Positions 44,503 through 54,493 are shown, counted from the first letter of the stretch. The stretch is 64,000 bases of DNA from Nostoc sp. LPT (GCF_017115165.1 NZ_JABXKF010000145.1:124001-188000), one strand, 5' to 3'. Notes: generated by a model not told the origin, from the letters alone. Numbers and translations are program-made.

Positions 44503-45768
44503 CTAATCACACTGGTAATATTGTGCCGCTTGCGACATATTAAATTGTAGTAGCTTCTCCTCTGGCAACTTGTATCCCCAACTCGACTTAAAAGGCGAAA
44601 TATTCAAACTGCGAATAATTTCTGACGCTACAGCCTTTGCTAGTAACGGTGGTACAGAGTTACCAACTTGTCGAAATCCGTGCCATTTGGTTACATGAAA
44701 TCTAAACCAATCGGGGTAAGAATGCAATCTCGCCGCTTCTCTGACGGTAATACAGCGCGGCGTAGATGGATGAATCGGTCTAGGAGATGTGAAAGAGCCC
44801 CTATACTTATCTGTTCCGGCTCTTAAAGTATTACAGACACCACCAGGATGTAGCTTATAAAAACGACTAATTTTTTCTCTCTCGCCTTGTTGAGTCTCCT
44901 GAAAACGCTTAACAGTTTCCGCAGAATGTTTGGTTCTTAAACTTGAAGAAAGTATTCGCAAATCATATTCTCGTTTGTAAGAATAATCATCATTTAAGCA
45001 TTTGATACCGCGAAGTACAAGAGCATAGTTACTAGGCTTTTCGTAGTCTGCAATAACCCAATCTCTTGTTAGTAACTCTGGATATTTTTCTATTTCAGGT
45101 AAATCTCCAATTGCATCCCATACTGTAGGACTCAATGGAATATCAGATATTTTTTGAGAATTTAAATTATTTAGTAACGCTTGTTTAGTAATCGGCTGAG
45201 GATATTTCGGTAACTCTATATCCTCCCTTGCACCTATGAGAAATAATCTCTCACGAGACTGTGGTACTCCGTAATTTGCAGCGTTGAGAATTTGGTAATT
45301 TTCTTCTACTTTATAGCCAGATATTTTAAATTCACTAATTAAGATTTGGAGGATTTGTTTATGTTCGCCAACTGTAATCCCCCGGACATTTTCCATCACA
45401 AAGAATTTTGGTTTTAGCTCAAAAACCAGCCGATGAAAGTGAAACACCAAAGAGTTTCGGGGATCGTTAACAGCCCGTTTACCAATTAGGGAAAATCCTT
45501 GACATGGTGAGCCACAGATTACCACATCAATTTGACGATCGCCAATCTCAGACCGATTCCTAATTTCTTCCCCGGTTGTATCCACAACGCTTTTACATAA
45601 CACTGAGCAATAAGGGAAGTTAAACTCATGTGTTGCACAGTGGATCGGGTCGATTTCTACAGATGCCAGCACATCAAAACCAGCTTGCTCAAAGCCAAGA
45701 GTCATACCGCCCGCACCAGCGAATAAGTCAACTGCGATCGCTCTTTGTTTTTTCATCTCATAAGCCAT
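44503..45768 (-). CDS. DNA (cytosine-5)-methyltransferase
   Basis: A 421-residue C5 cytosine methyltransferase. Motif I is AVDLFAGAGGMTLGFEQAGF, motif IV GSPCQGFSLIGKR with the catalytic cysteine, motif VI ENVRGI, motif VIII-like QVGNSVPPLLAKAVA near the end. The variable target-recognition part lies around residues 230-330. The recognition sequence cannot be read off. No restriction enzyme gene is adjacent, so it appears solitary. Its start overlaps the end of lpxB by 11 bases (ATG 45768; a second ATG at 45756), which points to translational coupling with the lipid A operon. A CCCCAGT array follows at 44428-44455. Confidence 0.9.
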   Translation of the reverse strand: MAYEMKKQRAIAVDLFAGAGGMTLGFEQAGFDVLASVEIDPIHCATHEFNFPYCSVLCKSVVDTTGEEIRNRSEIGDRQIDVVICGSPCQGFSLIGKRAVNDPRNSLVFHFHRLVFELKPKFFVMENVRGITVGEHKQILQILISEFKISGYKVEENYQILNAANYGVPQSRERLFLIGAREDIELPKYPQPITKQALLNNLNSQKISDIPLSPTVWDAIGDLPEIEKYPELLTRDWVIADYEKPSNYALVLRGIKCLNDDYSYKREYDLRILSSSLRTKHSAETVKRFQETQQGEREKISRFYKLHPGGVCNTLRAGTDKYRGSFTSPRPIHPSTPRCITVREAARLHSYPDWFRFHVTKWHGFRQVGNSVPPLLAKAVASEIIRSLNISPFKSSWGYKLPEEKLLQFNMSQAAQYYQCD

Positions 45769-46939
45769 GACACCTCAAGATATTTGGTCGCATTTGCAAA
45801 ATTTCTTGAGCAGCGCGATCGCAAACTCCAACTTCTCCTAAACTTTGCCGCATTTCTTCATAATCTAGCAAAGTTTGCTCTCTGCGGCTGGGATTGAGTA
45901 GCAGTTCCATTGCTGCTTGGATAATATTCTCTGGTGTGGCTTGCTCTTGTAAAAATTCTGGCACAATCGCCTTCATCACTACTAAATTGGGTGGCGATGC
46001 AAAGGTTATAGAACCTTTGAGGATTTTCCGAGCTATCCAAGCAGTCAGACGACTAAGGCGGTAAATTACAACTTGCGGCACATTCAACAGGGCGAGTTCT
46101 AGATTGACAGTACCAGATTTGCTAATAGCTAAATCAGCTGCGGCAAAAACTTCCATTTGTTGACCTGATATAACTGTCGCCCGCAAACCATAACGCTCAA
46201 TAGCCTTTTCAATTGGCTGTCTATAGACTTCCAGCGACAGGGGAATCCAGAAACGAACTTCAGGTAATTTAGCTTGAATAGTTTGGGCCGCTTGAAAAAT
46301 AATTGGTAAAAGATATTTTAGTTCTTGGTGGCGAGAGGCGGGGAGGAGTGCGATCGCAATTTCTTCTGGTGCAATCCCCAGTGTTGCACGAGCTGCTTCC
46401 CTTGTAGGAGCATCTTGCATTCGGTCAACCAAAGGATGTCCTACCCAACTAACTTTTGCGCCTTTTTCGCGAAAGTAACGAGCTTCTTGTGGGAAGATTG
46501 CCAACAGCTTATCTGTAAAACCAACAATCCGCTTAGTTCTACGCAAACTTATTGACCAAGCCCACTCTTGGGGAGCAATGTAATACACCACAGGCACATC
46601 TGGTAGATGCTGTTTCATATAAGTCCCAATTTCCAGATTGGGAGTCATATAATCGATCAATACTACTAAATCCGGTGGATTTTGTTTTAGGGAAGCGATC
46701 GCCCGTCGTTGCACCTGGAGAGTCGGTAAAACATAAGGCAGCCCTTCTTGAATACCCACTGAGCCAATACTACTGGTATTACCCAGCAGAGTTGCCCCAG
46801 CCTCTACCATTTTCTCGCCACCCAGCGCTACAATCTCTAATTCCAACCCAATCGCCACAGCTTGACGCTTCAGCGCTGAAATTAGCAGCGACCCTTGTAA
46901 ATCGCCAGATACTTCGCCAGTGCTGATAAATATCCGCAT
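45758..46939 (-). CDS. lpxB: Lipid-A-disaccharide synthase
   Basis: A 393-residue glycosyltransferase (GT19) joining lipid X and UDP-2,3-diacylglucosamine. Family blocks: MRIFISTGEVSGDLQGSLLI, GIQEGLPYVLPTL, VVYYIAPQEWAW, KLLAIFPQEARYFREKG, WVGHPLVDRM and LLPASRHQELKYLLPIIFQA. AISKSGTVNLELALLNVPQV is also present. It acts at the cytoplasmic face of the inner membrane. It is last of the lpxC-fabZ-lpxA-lpxB row and overlaps the methyltransferase start. Confidence 0.92.
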   Translation of the reverse strand: MRIFISTGEVSGDLQGSLLISALKRQAVAIGLELEIVALGGEKMVEAGATLLGNTSSIGSVGIQEGLPYVLPTLQVQRRAIASLKQNPPDLVVLIDYMTPNLEIGTYMKQHLPDVPVVYYIAPQEWAWSISLRRTKRIVGFTDKLLAIFPQEARYFREKGAKVSWVGHPLVDRMQDAPTREAARATLGIAPEEIAIALLPASRHQELKYLLPIIFQAAQTIQAKLPEVRFWIPLSLEVYRQPIEKAIERYGLRATVISGQQMEVFAAADLAISKSGTVNLELALLNVPQVVIYRLSRLTAWIARKILKGSITFASPPNLVVMKAIVPEFLQEQATPENIIQAAMELLLNPSRREQTLLDYEEMRQSLGEVGVCDRAAQEILQMRPNILRCHGL

Positions 46940-47058
46940 TTGATAATTGGTAATTAGTAAAAATGAGGAGTTAGGAGTTAAAAATTCAATTTATCAACTC
47001 ATAACTCATAAATTATGATGTCTGGAAAATTAACCACAATTCCTCATAATCTCACCCC

Positions 47059-47106
47059 GCCAGTGGCGCTCTTGCTCCCCTCCTCGCTTGCGGGGAGGGG
47101 TTGGGG
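47059..47106. repeat. GC-rich palindrome between lpxA and lpxB
   Basis: CCCCGCCAGTGGCGC and CTCCCCTCC-TCGCTTGC-GGGGAGGGG form hairpins like the element at 17287. It lies in the 206-bp gap between lpxA and lpxB and might reduce read-through into lpxB and the methyltransferase gene. Confidence 0.6.
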
Positions 47107-47145
47107 TGTTGTGGGTAATTCGACAGACATGATATATCTTACATC

Positions 47146-47964
47146 TCACGATTCATCACTTGCGCCCTTTTTCCCTTTACTAGGAATCAAGCCACGTCTT
47201 CCAGGCATCTGAGAAAGTAGAAGGAAGCGTCGCAGATGCTGCAATTCTTCGCTATCTCCTAACAATTCTAACTGTTCCAAAGCATCCTTAAAAGGCAAAT
47301 CAGAACGATAGAGAATGCGGAAGGCTTTTTTCAGCATAAGCAAATCTGCTGAGTCCATACCAGACCGTTTGAGTCCCACAAGATTGAGGGTTCGCACCCG
47401 CGCTGGATTTCCCTCCACCAGCATATATGGGGCCACATCCCGGTCAATACGTGCCATACCTCCTACCATTGCTTGTCTACCAATATGCACAAATTGATGG
47501 ACACCTAAAACCCCACTTAGCCTAGCGCGTGACTCTATATGGACATGACCAGCCAACGCCACAGAGTTAGCAATCACTACTTGGTCTTCAATGACGCAGT
47601 TATGAGCCACATGGACATAAGCCATCAAAAGATTACCGTCGCCAATTATCGTCGCTTCACCAGCACCGGTAGCGCGGTTAATGGTAACGTACTCACGAAT
47701 CAAGTTGTTATCACCAATTTTGACCCAGGTTGGTTCTCCTACAAACTTCAGATCCTGGGGTTCCATGCCGATGGCTGCACCTGTAAAAATCTGATTTTGC
47801 GCCCCAATTTCACAAGGCCCTTCTAGCACTGCATGAGCACCGATTATTGTTTCAGGGCCCACTTTGACATGCGCTCCAATCACAGCATAGGCACCGACTT
47901 GCACTGTATGGTGGAGTTCCGATTTCGGATGAATTACAGCAGTTGGATGAATTAGCGTTTTCAA
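47146..47964 (-). CDS. lpxA: UDP-N-acetylglucosamine acyltransferase
   Basis: A 272-residue left-handed beta-helix enzyme, first step of lipid A synthesis. Hexapeptide repeats run from IHPTAVIHPKSELHHTVQVG through EPQDLKFVGEPTWVKIGDNN and MAYVHVAHNCVIEDQVVIAN (catalytic His in AHNC). The helical C-terminal part (LKRSGMDSADLLMLKKAFRI) matches. The 313-bp gap to fabZ upstream (47965-48277) contains no gene that I can support. Confidence 0.93.
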   Translation of the reverse strand: MKTLIHPTAVIHPKSELHHTVQVGAYAVIGAHVKVGPETIIGAHAVLEGPCEIGAQNQIFTGAAIGMEPQDLKFVGEPTWVKIGDNNLIREYVTINRATGAGEATIIGDGNLLMAYVHVAHNCVIEDQVVIANSVALAGHVHIESRARLSGVLGVHQFVHIGRQAMVGGMARIDRDVAPYMLVEGNPARVRTLNLVGLKRSGMDSADLLMLKKAFRILYRSDLPFKDALEQLELLGDSEELQHLRRFLLLSQMPGRRGLIPSKGKKGASDES

Positions 47965-48277
47965 GGGTGAATCTCCAGAACTGTCTTAATAATCCAGCGC
48001 CAGGCGGGGTTTTTGAGGCAGCGCGTTACTCTGGTTAAGAGAGTTGTACCGACTACCGCCCCATTGAGGCGACTGGCGTTGTTGAGTGTGAAATATTTCA
48101 GTGAACGAAAGTGTCGGGCAAAGCAAGTTAAGTGTGTTTGTGAGTGCGTCTCGTAGAGAGGGCGGCGAAAATCAAGAAATTATCAGATGCTATTGTGGAT
48201 ATCTTTCTAACTGTCATCCTGTTTCAGGATTCAGCAAGGGCATTTCACGGCTATACCCATACCACGAAAGCAAACTT

Positions 48278-48808
48278 TTAGCTAACTAAAGAAAACATTA
48301 ATTCTCCTTCACAAGCAAGTTGACCATCAACTTCGGCACGACCTTGCATCTTACCGAAACGACGTTGTTTTACCCATAACAGTTCCACCGTCATTACTAG
48401 TTGATCCCCCGGCACGACCTGGCGACGAAAGCGGACTTTATCGATACCAGCAAAGACGAAGAGTCCGCCTTCTACCGAAGACATTTGAGTTAGGACAATG
48501 CCGCCAACTTGTGCCATTGCTTCAACAATTAGCACCCCTGGCATCAGTGGACGTTCAGGGAAATGTCCTTGAAAATGAGGTTCGTTGATAGTGACATTTT
48601 TAACCCCAACAGCTTTTTCACCTGGTACATAGTCAATTATTTTGTCTACAAGTAAAAATGGGTAGCGGTGGGGTAGCAATTTCTGAATTTCTTCAGATGT
48701 GAAAGTTGTTTTAATCTCAGAACTGATTGTAATTTCATTTATCGCCTGTGATTCAGTAGATGTAGGTGTAGTCGTATCGATGGTATTCACTTCAGTGAGG
48801 ATTGACAT
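48278..48808 (-). CDS. fabZ: 3-hydroxyacyl-ACP dehydratase
   Basis: 176 residues, hot-dog fold. [20 protein letters not shown] holds the catalytic His, and [20 protein letters not shown] the catalytic Glu. It removes water from beta-hydroxyacyl-ACP in fatty acid synthesis and shares its substrate with lpxA. About 35 residues of low-complexity Thr/Ser/Glu sequence precede the domain, a little longer than usual. ATG 48808 is preferred to TTG 48862. It lies close behind lpxC (20-75 bp). Confidence 0.93.
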   Translation of the reverse strand: MSILTEVNTIDTTTPTSTESQAINEITISSEIKTTFTSEEIQKLLPHRYPFLLVDKIIDYVPGEKAVGVKNVTINEPHFQGHFPERPLMPGVLIVEAMAQVGGIVLTQMSSVEGGLFVFAGIDKVRFRRQVVPGDQLVMTVELLWVKQRRFGKMQGRAEVDGQLACEGELMFSLVS

Positions 48809-48882
48809 TGGCCGTGTAGTTGATTTTTTATCTAAAAGTTGAGTAGGCAGGCGTATATCCAAAGCCTTGATAATCCTAGATT

Positions 48883-49743
48883 TTAGGCTTTAGTTCTAAT
48901 CCGATAATCTAAAATTCTTTGAGCCAGCTGAATGTGTAAATTATGACTAGCTTTATACGCTAAAAAATGAGCGCGAGGAAAATTTCCTAGTAAACTCAAA
49001 TCTCCTACTAAATCCAAGATTTTATGACGGACTGGCTCATTTGCAAATCTCAACGGTGGATTTAGCCAGCCTTCTGGGCCACAAACGAGTGCATTATCCA
49101 AACTGCCACCTTTAATTAATCCTGTTTTTTGTAAGTGTTCAATTTGATGCAGTAATCCAAAAGTACGAGCAGGAGCAATTTCTGCAGCAAAGCTAGCAGA
49201 AGTTTTTCCTAGTTCAGCAGTTAGTGACCAACTATACCATTGATTGCCAATGGCAGGCAGGTCAAAATCAATACCGTAACTAAAGCGGGTTTCTGCTGCT
49301 GGGAGGGCACATACAAAGGCATCACCTTGATAGACCCATAAGGGTTCTGTAATAGCCAAGGGAACTTGGTTGTTAACGAGTTGTGAGACTAAGCCAACTT
49401 GGGCAATATTAGCTGTCCACACACTTGCCGAACCATCTAAAAGTGGGACTTCTGGGCCATCAATTTCAATTCGGGCATTATCCACGCCCATACTTGAAAG
49501 TGCTGCTAACAAATGCTCTACCGTCCGAACACATACCTCACCCTTACCCAACTGAGTTGAGAGAACAGTGTGACTAACTGCTGCAACTTGGGCTGGAATA
49601 ATCGGCAAATCCGGTAAATCCACCCGCACAAAGTAGCGTCCACTTCCCGCTTCGGCTGGTAATATCCGCACCTGGGTATTCACACCGCTATGCAGTCCCA
49701 CCCCTGTTTGGGTGATTTGGGCTGCTAGAGTGTGCTGTTGCAT
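48883..49743 (-). CDS. lpxC: UDP-3-O-acyl-N-acetylglucosamine deacetylase
   Basis: A 286-residue zinc deacetylase, the committed step of lipid A synthesis. [18 protein letters not shown] starts the first domain. [20 protein letters not shown] carries the first zinc His, and [19 protein letters not shown] the others. [20 protein letters not shown] ends it with the catalytic His. Usual length is near 300. It is the first lpx gene behind omp85, with a 203-bp gap that contains an AATGACT heptad array (49908-49946). Confidence 0.93.
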   Translation of the reverse strand: MQQHTLAAQITQTGVGLHSGVNTQVRILPAEAGSGRYFVRVDLPDLPIIPAQVAAVSHTVLSTQLGKGEVCVRTVEHLLAALSSMGVDNARIEIDGPEVPLLDGSASVWTANIAQVGLVSQLVNNQVPLAITEPLWVYQGDAFVCALPAAETRFSYGIDFDLPAIGNQWYSWSLTAELGKTSASFAAEIAPARTFGLLHQIEHLQKTGLIKGGSLDNALVCGPEGWLNPPLRFANEPVRHKILDLVGDLSLLGNFPRAHFLAYKASHNLHIQLAQRILDYRIRTKA

Positions 49744-49907
49744 AGTCGAAAAGTTAATATATTTCCTTTAGTATTGTTCATCGTCTATTTTGGTAAAATC
49801 CCTGATATTCCCCGAAAAATCTCATTAATCCCTTTATCGGAACAGTATTGAGGTAAATGTAAAAATTAGCAAGCTCATTAGGAAAGAGAATTGTCATTAG
49901 TCCTTTG

Positions 49908-49946
49908 TAATTCACTAATGACCAATGACTAATGACTAATGACAAA
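49908..49946. repeat. STRR heptanucleotide array (AATGACT)
   Basis: CACTAATGACCAATGACTAA and following TGACTAATGACAA heptads lie directly behind the omp85 stop codon. Confidence 0.8.
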
Positions 49947-52574
49947 TTAAAATCTTTCGCCAATACCGAAATTAATCCGGCTATCACCATCATCGTTGAT
50001 ACCGTAATCAATCCGAATTGGCCCTAGTGGAGACTGGACGCGAACGCCAAGACCATAACCATAGCCACTGCCATTTTTGTTCAACACTTCAGCAGCCCTA
50101 GTACTAGTTCCCAGGTCACTGCCGAGATCAAAAAATAGTGCGCCACTGACTACTGAAAAAACTGGAAACCGATACTCAACTGATGCTTGCACATAAGAGC
50201 GTCCACTACCTAATGCTCCTTCTTCATAACCCCGGACGGAGTTGCTACCCCCAAGGGTAAAAGCTTCGTAGGGAGGCAAGTCACCGAGAATGGTTCCTGC
50301 TTGCAGGTTAAATGCTAAGGTTTGTGCCCCTTTGCTAAGGCTAATCAACTTTATGGGTAAATATTGGCTGTAGCTACCCCGGAATCTAGTGAGTAAAATG
50401 TTGCCTAGCCCCACAGGGACTGACTGATCGACTCCAAAGCGGAGATAAGAACCACTAGTGGGTTGCAGCGGGTTATTACGGAGATCGCGCTGTGCCCCCA
50501 CTTGCAACAGTAGTAAATCGTCTTGACCGCCGCTAGAGAGAGTCAATGGAATTTCATCACTGATGCGGTTTCCATTATCATCATCAAATACCGCTCCTGT
50601 TTTTCTAAGATTACCATCAGCATCACGGGCGGAAACTCGTTGATACTGTAAACCCGCTGAGGCAGTCCAGACAGAAGTTTTATAAGGATTGGCAGACAAA
50701 GGACGGGTAAAGGTGACACCACCGCCTACACGGAGAATGCGGGGGCGATCCTGAGAATCTACATCGGTGGGATTATCTGGATTAAACGTCCTAATGTCTT
50801 CATCTTGACCATCAAAAATCAACGAAATAGAACTGCGACGGAAAATATTGGTTGTGTAGGAAGTCCGGTAAGGATCTCCTGCGATCCAGGGGTCGGTAAA
50901 CCGCACGTCAAACAGCAGTTCCCGTTCTCCCACCTGTATTTCTGTCCCCAATTTTTGGTTCCTACCGTTCAGGTTTTGCTGTTGATAACTTACTGTTCCA
51001 AAAAGTCCGCTAGCAGAACTAATCCCTGCCCCAGCCGCAATAGAACCGCTGCTGCGTTCAGCCACATTCACTACTACATCCACCTTGCTGGGGTCGGTAC
51101 CAGGATCAAGGGACACATTCACATCTTCAAACAGTCCCAGTCCATACACGCGCTGTAGGTCTTTTTGCACTGTGTTGCGATTGAATACTTGTCCTGGCTT
51201 CAACTCCACTTCTCGTGTAATGATGTAATCTTGTGTCCGTCCCCGAATTGGTTGTCCTTTTTCGTCTGTTTCTTGACCATCTTTGTTGCGGAACCGGACT
51301 CTAATGTTTTCTACTACCCCTTCTGCTACTTGTAAGGTAACAACTCCGCTTTCAGAGACTTGTGGCGCTCCAATCACGTTGGCTAGTACATAACCTTGGT
51401 CTTGATACCGCTTGTTTAACTGCTTGATGCCTTCTTGCAAGTCACGCAAATTGAGGATTTTGCCATACTGCTCCCGAAATACTTCATCCACAGTGTTAGC
51501 TGGTAGTACAGAAGGGACACCAGTGCCAGGATTGGCTTGCACTTCTACTTTGTTGAGGACGGGGTTAGGCTGCACAACAAAGCTCACCCGCACTCCCAAG
51601 GGGGTATCTTCTGGCGCTGCTTGGACGTTGGAGAAGAAGCCAGTACCAAAGATGGCGTTAATATCTTCTTGCAGTTGGCTGCGAGTTGTTGTTTGTCCTG
51701 GTTGGGTACGAATTACTCTGTAAACTTGGCTTTCCAATTCTGGTGATAGTTGCCCAGCCTGGGATCTAACTACTACTTCCGATACTAGTACGCGGGGGTC
51801 ATTGGCTTCTGGGGCTGTGTTGGGTTGAGTATTGCCCGGAGTTGTGGGTGGATTAACATTCTGGGGACTGGGAGTAGCGCCTGGGAATGGAGTATTGCCC
51901 GGAGTTGTCGATGGATTAACATTCTGGGGACTGGGAGTAGCGCCTGGGAATGGAGTACTGCTCGGAGTTGTGGGTGGATTAACATTCTGGGGACTGGGAG
52001 TAGCGCCTGGGAATGGCGCAGGTGTTCTTTGTTGACTACCTGGGGGGGGAATATCTGGAGTAGCTGATGGTTCTGGAGTTATGGGTAATAAAGGTTCTGT
52101 TGTCGGTGGATTTACATTTTCTGGAACTGGAGTGGTCTCAGGAGTTGGGGAAGGCGTTGGTTGTTGAATTTCTGGCGGTGGAATGTCTGGGGCCGGAGAC
52201 GGCTGTTGAGTAGGGTTGGGATTTATTAGGGGGGTTTGTGCAATTGTTGGCGTTGTGGAGGTTGGCACAATTACCTTTGGGGTCGCGTAGGCGTAGCCCG
52301 CCGCAGGCATCGCTGCTGGGTTGGCAGGGTAAATTGCAACGACGCGGGATTGGGGACGCTCTGCCTCTATAGTTGCTGTAGATTTAGGTTGAGATTCTAG
52401 ACTTTTACTAGAGTTAAGCTGACCAGTGTCCTTTTTTGGCTGCTGATTTGTTTCTAGTGTCAAAACTTCTGTTGACTGTTTGGAATTGTTGGCGGTTTCT
52501 GCATTCGCACTCAATGAGCCACCCAAAGGGGCTGCAATTGCTACTGCTGCCAGCAATACGGGAGATAAACGCAT
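49947..52574 (-). CDS. bamA: Omp85/BamA outer-membrane assembly protein
   Basis: 875 residues. Signal peptide (RLSPVLLAAVAIAAPLGGSL, SANA). A long Pro/Thr-rich N-terminal region of about 220 residues follows, then POTRA domains (RVLVSEVVVRSQAGQLSPEL; FVVQPNPVLNKVEVQANPGT; LRDLQEGIKQLNKRYQDQGY; REVELKPGQVFNRNTVQKDL). The C-terminal 16-strand barrel ends in INFGIGERF with the terminal aromatic. It inserts outer-membrane proteins. ATG 52574 is chosen (AGAGGA upstream; the frame extends to 52652). The Pro-rich region holds three 63-bp repeats and an in-frame interspersed repeat. It heads the lpx cluster. Confidence 0.93.
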   Translation of the reverse strand: MRLSPVLLAAVAIAAPLGGSLSANAETANNSKQSTEVLTLETNQQPKKDTGQLNSSKSLESQPKSTATIEAERPQSRVVAIYPANPAAMPAAGYAYATPKVIVPTSTTPTIAQTPLINPNPTQQPSPAPDIPPPEIQQPTPSPTPETTPVPENVNPPTTEPLLPITPEPSATPDIPPPGSQQRTPAPFPGATPSPQNVNPPTTPSSTPFPGATPSPQNVNPSTTPGNTPFPGATPSPQNVNPPTTPGNTQPNTAPEANDPRVLVSEVVVRSQAGQLSPELESQVYRVIRTQPGQTTTRSQLQEDINAIFGTGFFSNVQAAPEDTPLGVRVSFVVQPNPVLNKVEVQANPGTGVPSVLPANTVDEVFREQYGKILNLRDLQEGIKQLNKRYQDQGYVLANVIGAPQVSESGVVTLQVAEGVVENIRVRFRNKDGQETDEKGQPIRGRTQDYIITREVELKPGQVFNRNTVQKDLQRVYGLGLFEDVNVSLDPGTDPSKVDVVVNVAERSSGSIAAGAGISSASGLFGTVSYQQQNLNGRNQKLGTEIQVGERELLFDVRFTDPWIAGDPYRTSYTTNIFRRSSISLIFDGQDEDIRTFNPDNPTDVDSQDRPRILRVGGGVTFTRPLSANPYKTSVWTASAGLQYQRVSARDADGNLRKTGAVFDDDNGNRISDEIPLTLSSGGQDDLLLLQVGAQRDLRNNPLQPTSGSYLRFGVDQSVPVGLGNILLTRFRGSYSQYLPIKLISLSKGAQTLAFNLQAGTILGDLPPYEAFTLGGSNSVRGYEEGALGSGRSYVQASVEYRFPVFSVVSGALFFDLGSDLGTSTRAAEVLNKNGSGYGYGLGVRVQSPLGPIRIDYGINDDGDSRINFGIGERF
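51829..52018. repeat. 63-bp Pro-rich coding repeats in omp85
   Basis: Three units of 21 residues, each PFPGATPSPQNVNPPTTPGN-like, encoded by nearly identical 63-bp DNA. They precede the first POTRA domain. Confidence 0.9.
52283..52312. repeat. Interspersed palindromic repeat inside omp85
   Basis: CGCGTAGGCGTAGCCCGCCG followed by CAGGCATCGC belongs to the same family as intergenic copies at 35198-35226 (GCGTAGGCGTAGCCCGTTG) and 31727-31752. On the minus strand it reads MPAAGYAYAT, about residues 88-97 of the protein. Confidence 0.8.
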
Positions 52575-52749
52575 TTTACTTATATTCCTCTTCACGACCA
52601 CACACACACCATCACAAGGCAATAATGCCCTTATGCCCAAGGTAAAACTCAAAACATAATTTTTTTCTTTTGCTTTTTTACTTTACAAGGCAAAAGGCAA
52701 AAGGCAAAAGTTAAATATAATTCCTTCTCAGCTTTTGGTTTTTACCTGG

Positions 52750-53487
52750 TTAACTTATAGTTTCTACTGCGTTTAGCACTCTTTGTAAAACCTCCTGGTA
52801 GGCATCCTCTACATTTCCTAAGTCTCGGCGAAAGCGATCTTTGTCCATTACTCGCCGATTTGAGTCCTTTTCTGCGGTATCCCACAAACGGCAGGTGTCG
52901 GGGCTAATTTCATCTGCCAAGAGCAACTGCTGTTGTGAGTCCAAACCAAACTCTAGTTTGAAGTCTACTAGGGTAATGCCACACCGCTGCCAAAAGTTAT
53001 TCAGAAATTCATTGATTTGCAATGCTAGATGTGTAATTGCGTCTACTTGTTCCGCAGTCGCTAGTTCTAGCAGGTACAAGCGATCGCGTGTCAACAAAGG
53101 ATCTCCTAATTGATCGTTTTTGTAATAAAATTCAACCAAAGGCTGTTTCAAAATTTTACCCACTGGTAATCCTGTTTGCTGACACAGACTGCCAGCAGCA
53201 ATATTTCTGATCACTACTTCTAAGGGTAAAATCTTTACAGCTCTCACCCGCATTTGATTCGGGGCTGGGCTATCGATAAAGTGAGTCTTTATACCATAAG
53301 CCTCCAACTGTTTAAAAAGCTGGCTAGAAATCCTACAATTAATTTTTCCTTTCTCTTCGATGTTGCCACGCTTTTGGGCGTTAAACGCCGTGGCATCGTC
53401 CTTAAAATCAGCCAACAAGACTTCTGGATCGTCCGTTGTATAAAGAATTTTCGCTTTGCCTTCGTATAACTTGGAATTAACAGACAT
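52750..53487 (-). CDS. purC: Phosphoribosylaminoimidazole-succinocarboxamide synthase
   Basis: A 245-residue SAICAR synthetase of purine synthesis. KLYEGKAKILYTTDDPEVLL, FKDDATAFNAQKRG, EVVIRNIAAGSLCQ, LVDFKLEFGLD and LADEISPDTCRLWD are all family signatures; the length is normal. It lies upstream of omp85 on the same strand, separated by about 175 bp with an AAAAGGC heptad run, so it may or may not be co-transcribed. Confidence 0.95.
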   Translation of the reverse strand: MSVNSKLYEGKAKILYTTDDPEVLLADFKDDATAFNAQKRGNIEEKGKINCRISSQLFKQLEAYGIKTHFIDSPAPNQMRVRAVKILPLEVVIRNIAAGSLCQQTGLPVGKILKQPLVEFYYKNDQLGDPLLTRDRLYLLELATAEQVDAITHLALQINEFLNNFWQRCGITLVDFKLEFGLDSQQQLLLADEISPDTCRLWDTAEKDSNRRVMDKDRFRRDLGNVEDAYQEVLQRVLNAVETIS

Positions 53488-54128
53488 GGTGGCAGGTAAT
53501 GTTTTAGGCGATGGACAACAATTGTCCTTTGAGGCTTCACCATTTTATCTTTAGTTATTAACTATTGGCCATTGGTGATTATTTAAGAGGAAGCAAGGGC
53601 AGGGTAAAATAATTAATAACCAATACCCAGCCCCATTTTCTCTTCTCTATCGCTGCTTAATAGCCAGTTGCCAAATATTTATAACTAAATCTCTAACTTT
53701 TAACAGAAGACAATTGGCTTTTGTATCTAGTATCCTCACCTAAGTAGTTTTACTATCAGGATTTTAATTAGTTTTAAGAGAATAAGTTACTAAGACATAC
53801 TGGTATGTGATAATAATTTGTACCTGAAAGGTTTCGACCGAAGCTAATTACAATTTGAACTTCATAAATTAAGATGAGATAAATTGATAACCGTGAGGAA
53901 AATAAAATGTTCTCTATAGTTACTTTAGCAGAAACTTTTTTTGTAATATTGACAACACAAAATATTTCAAGCTTTATCCTCTAGTCTCAAAATCTGAATC
54001 AACCAATTCTTGCATCAACAATTGGAAAAGGAGTTGGACAATCTGATTTACCCCAATCTGACAAAAAGAAAGATTAGGTTTGCTAGTGATTCAGCTTCAG
54101 AACCCCAAACACAAGGTGAATTGAATAA

Positions 54129-54404
54129 ATGGACAAAAAAATAGTGAACAAGGATGATTTTCTCTACCCTCGCGGTCGCTACTACGGTCAGGTTAAGCCA
54201 GAAAACTTGGTTTTTAATGCAAATCTCCAGGAATTTGCTCAACGGGTAAGTTACATTTGCAACTTAGAAACAGGCGGAAAAGTGCCTCCAGGTGCAGCTT
54301 ACGAACAAATAAAGGATCTGTGGAAACAGTTGAAACGCTCAAAAAAAGAGCTAGGAATTGGCGAAGATCCCTTTCAAGATGACCAGGGAGAGACTCAAGG
54401 TTGA
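54129..54404 (+). CDS. Small conserved cyanobacterial protein, unknown function
   Basis: 91 residues. NKDDFLYPRGRYYGQVKPEN, LVFNANLQEFAQRVSYICNL and ETGGKVPPGAAYEQIKDLWK form a compact soluble protein with an acidic tail. I recall orthologues near cyaB/purC in related cyanobacteria but no function. It converges with the adenylate cyclase gene. The upstream 641-bp gap 53488-54128 is AT-rich, with no gene recognised. Confidence 0.65.
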   Translation: MDKKIVNKDDFLYPRGRYYGQVKPENLVFNANLQEFAQRVSYICNLETGGKVPPGAAYEQIKDLWKQLKRSKKELGIGEDPFQDDQGETQG

Positions 54405-54408
54405 ATGG

Positions 54409-54492
54409 GGAATGGGGAATGGGGAATGGGGAATCGGGCATTGGGCATTGGGCATGGGGAATTGACCAATGACAAATGACCAATGACAAATG
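54409..54492. repeat. STRR heptanucleotide arrays (GGGGAAT, GGGCATT, TGACAAA)
   Basis: Four GGGGAAT heptads, three GGGCATT heptads and a TGACAAATGACCAATGACAA run fill the space between the two convergent genes. Confidence 0.9.
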
Positions 54493-54493
54493 A

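Noticed and set aside
48101-48289. Small plus-strand frame between lpxA and fabZ
   Set aside because: No supporting motif or start signal, and it runs into the fabZ gene on the opposite strand.
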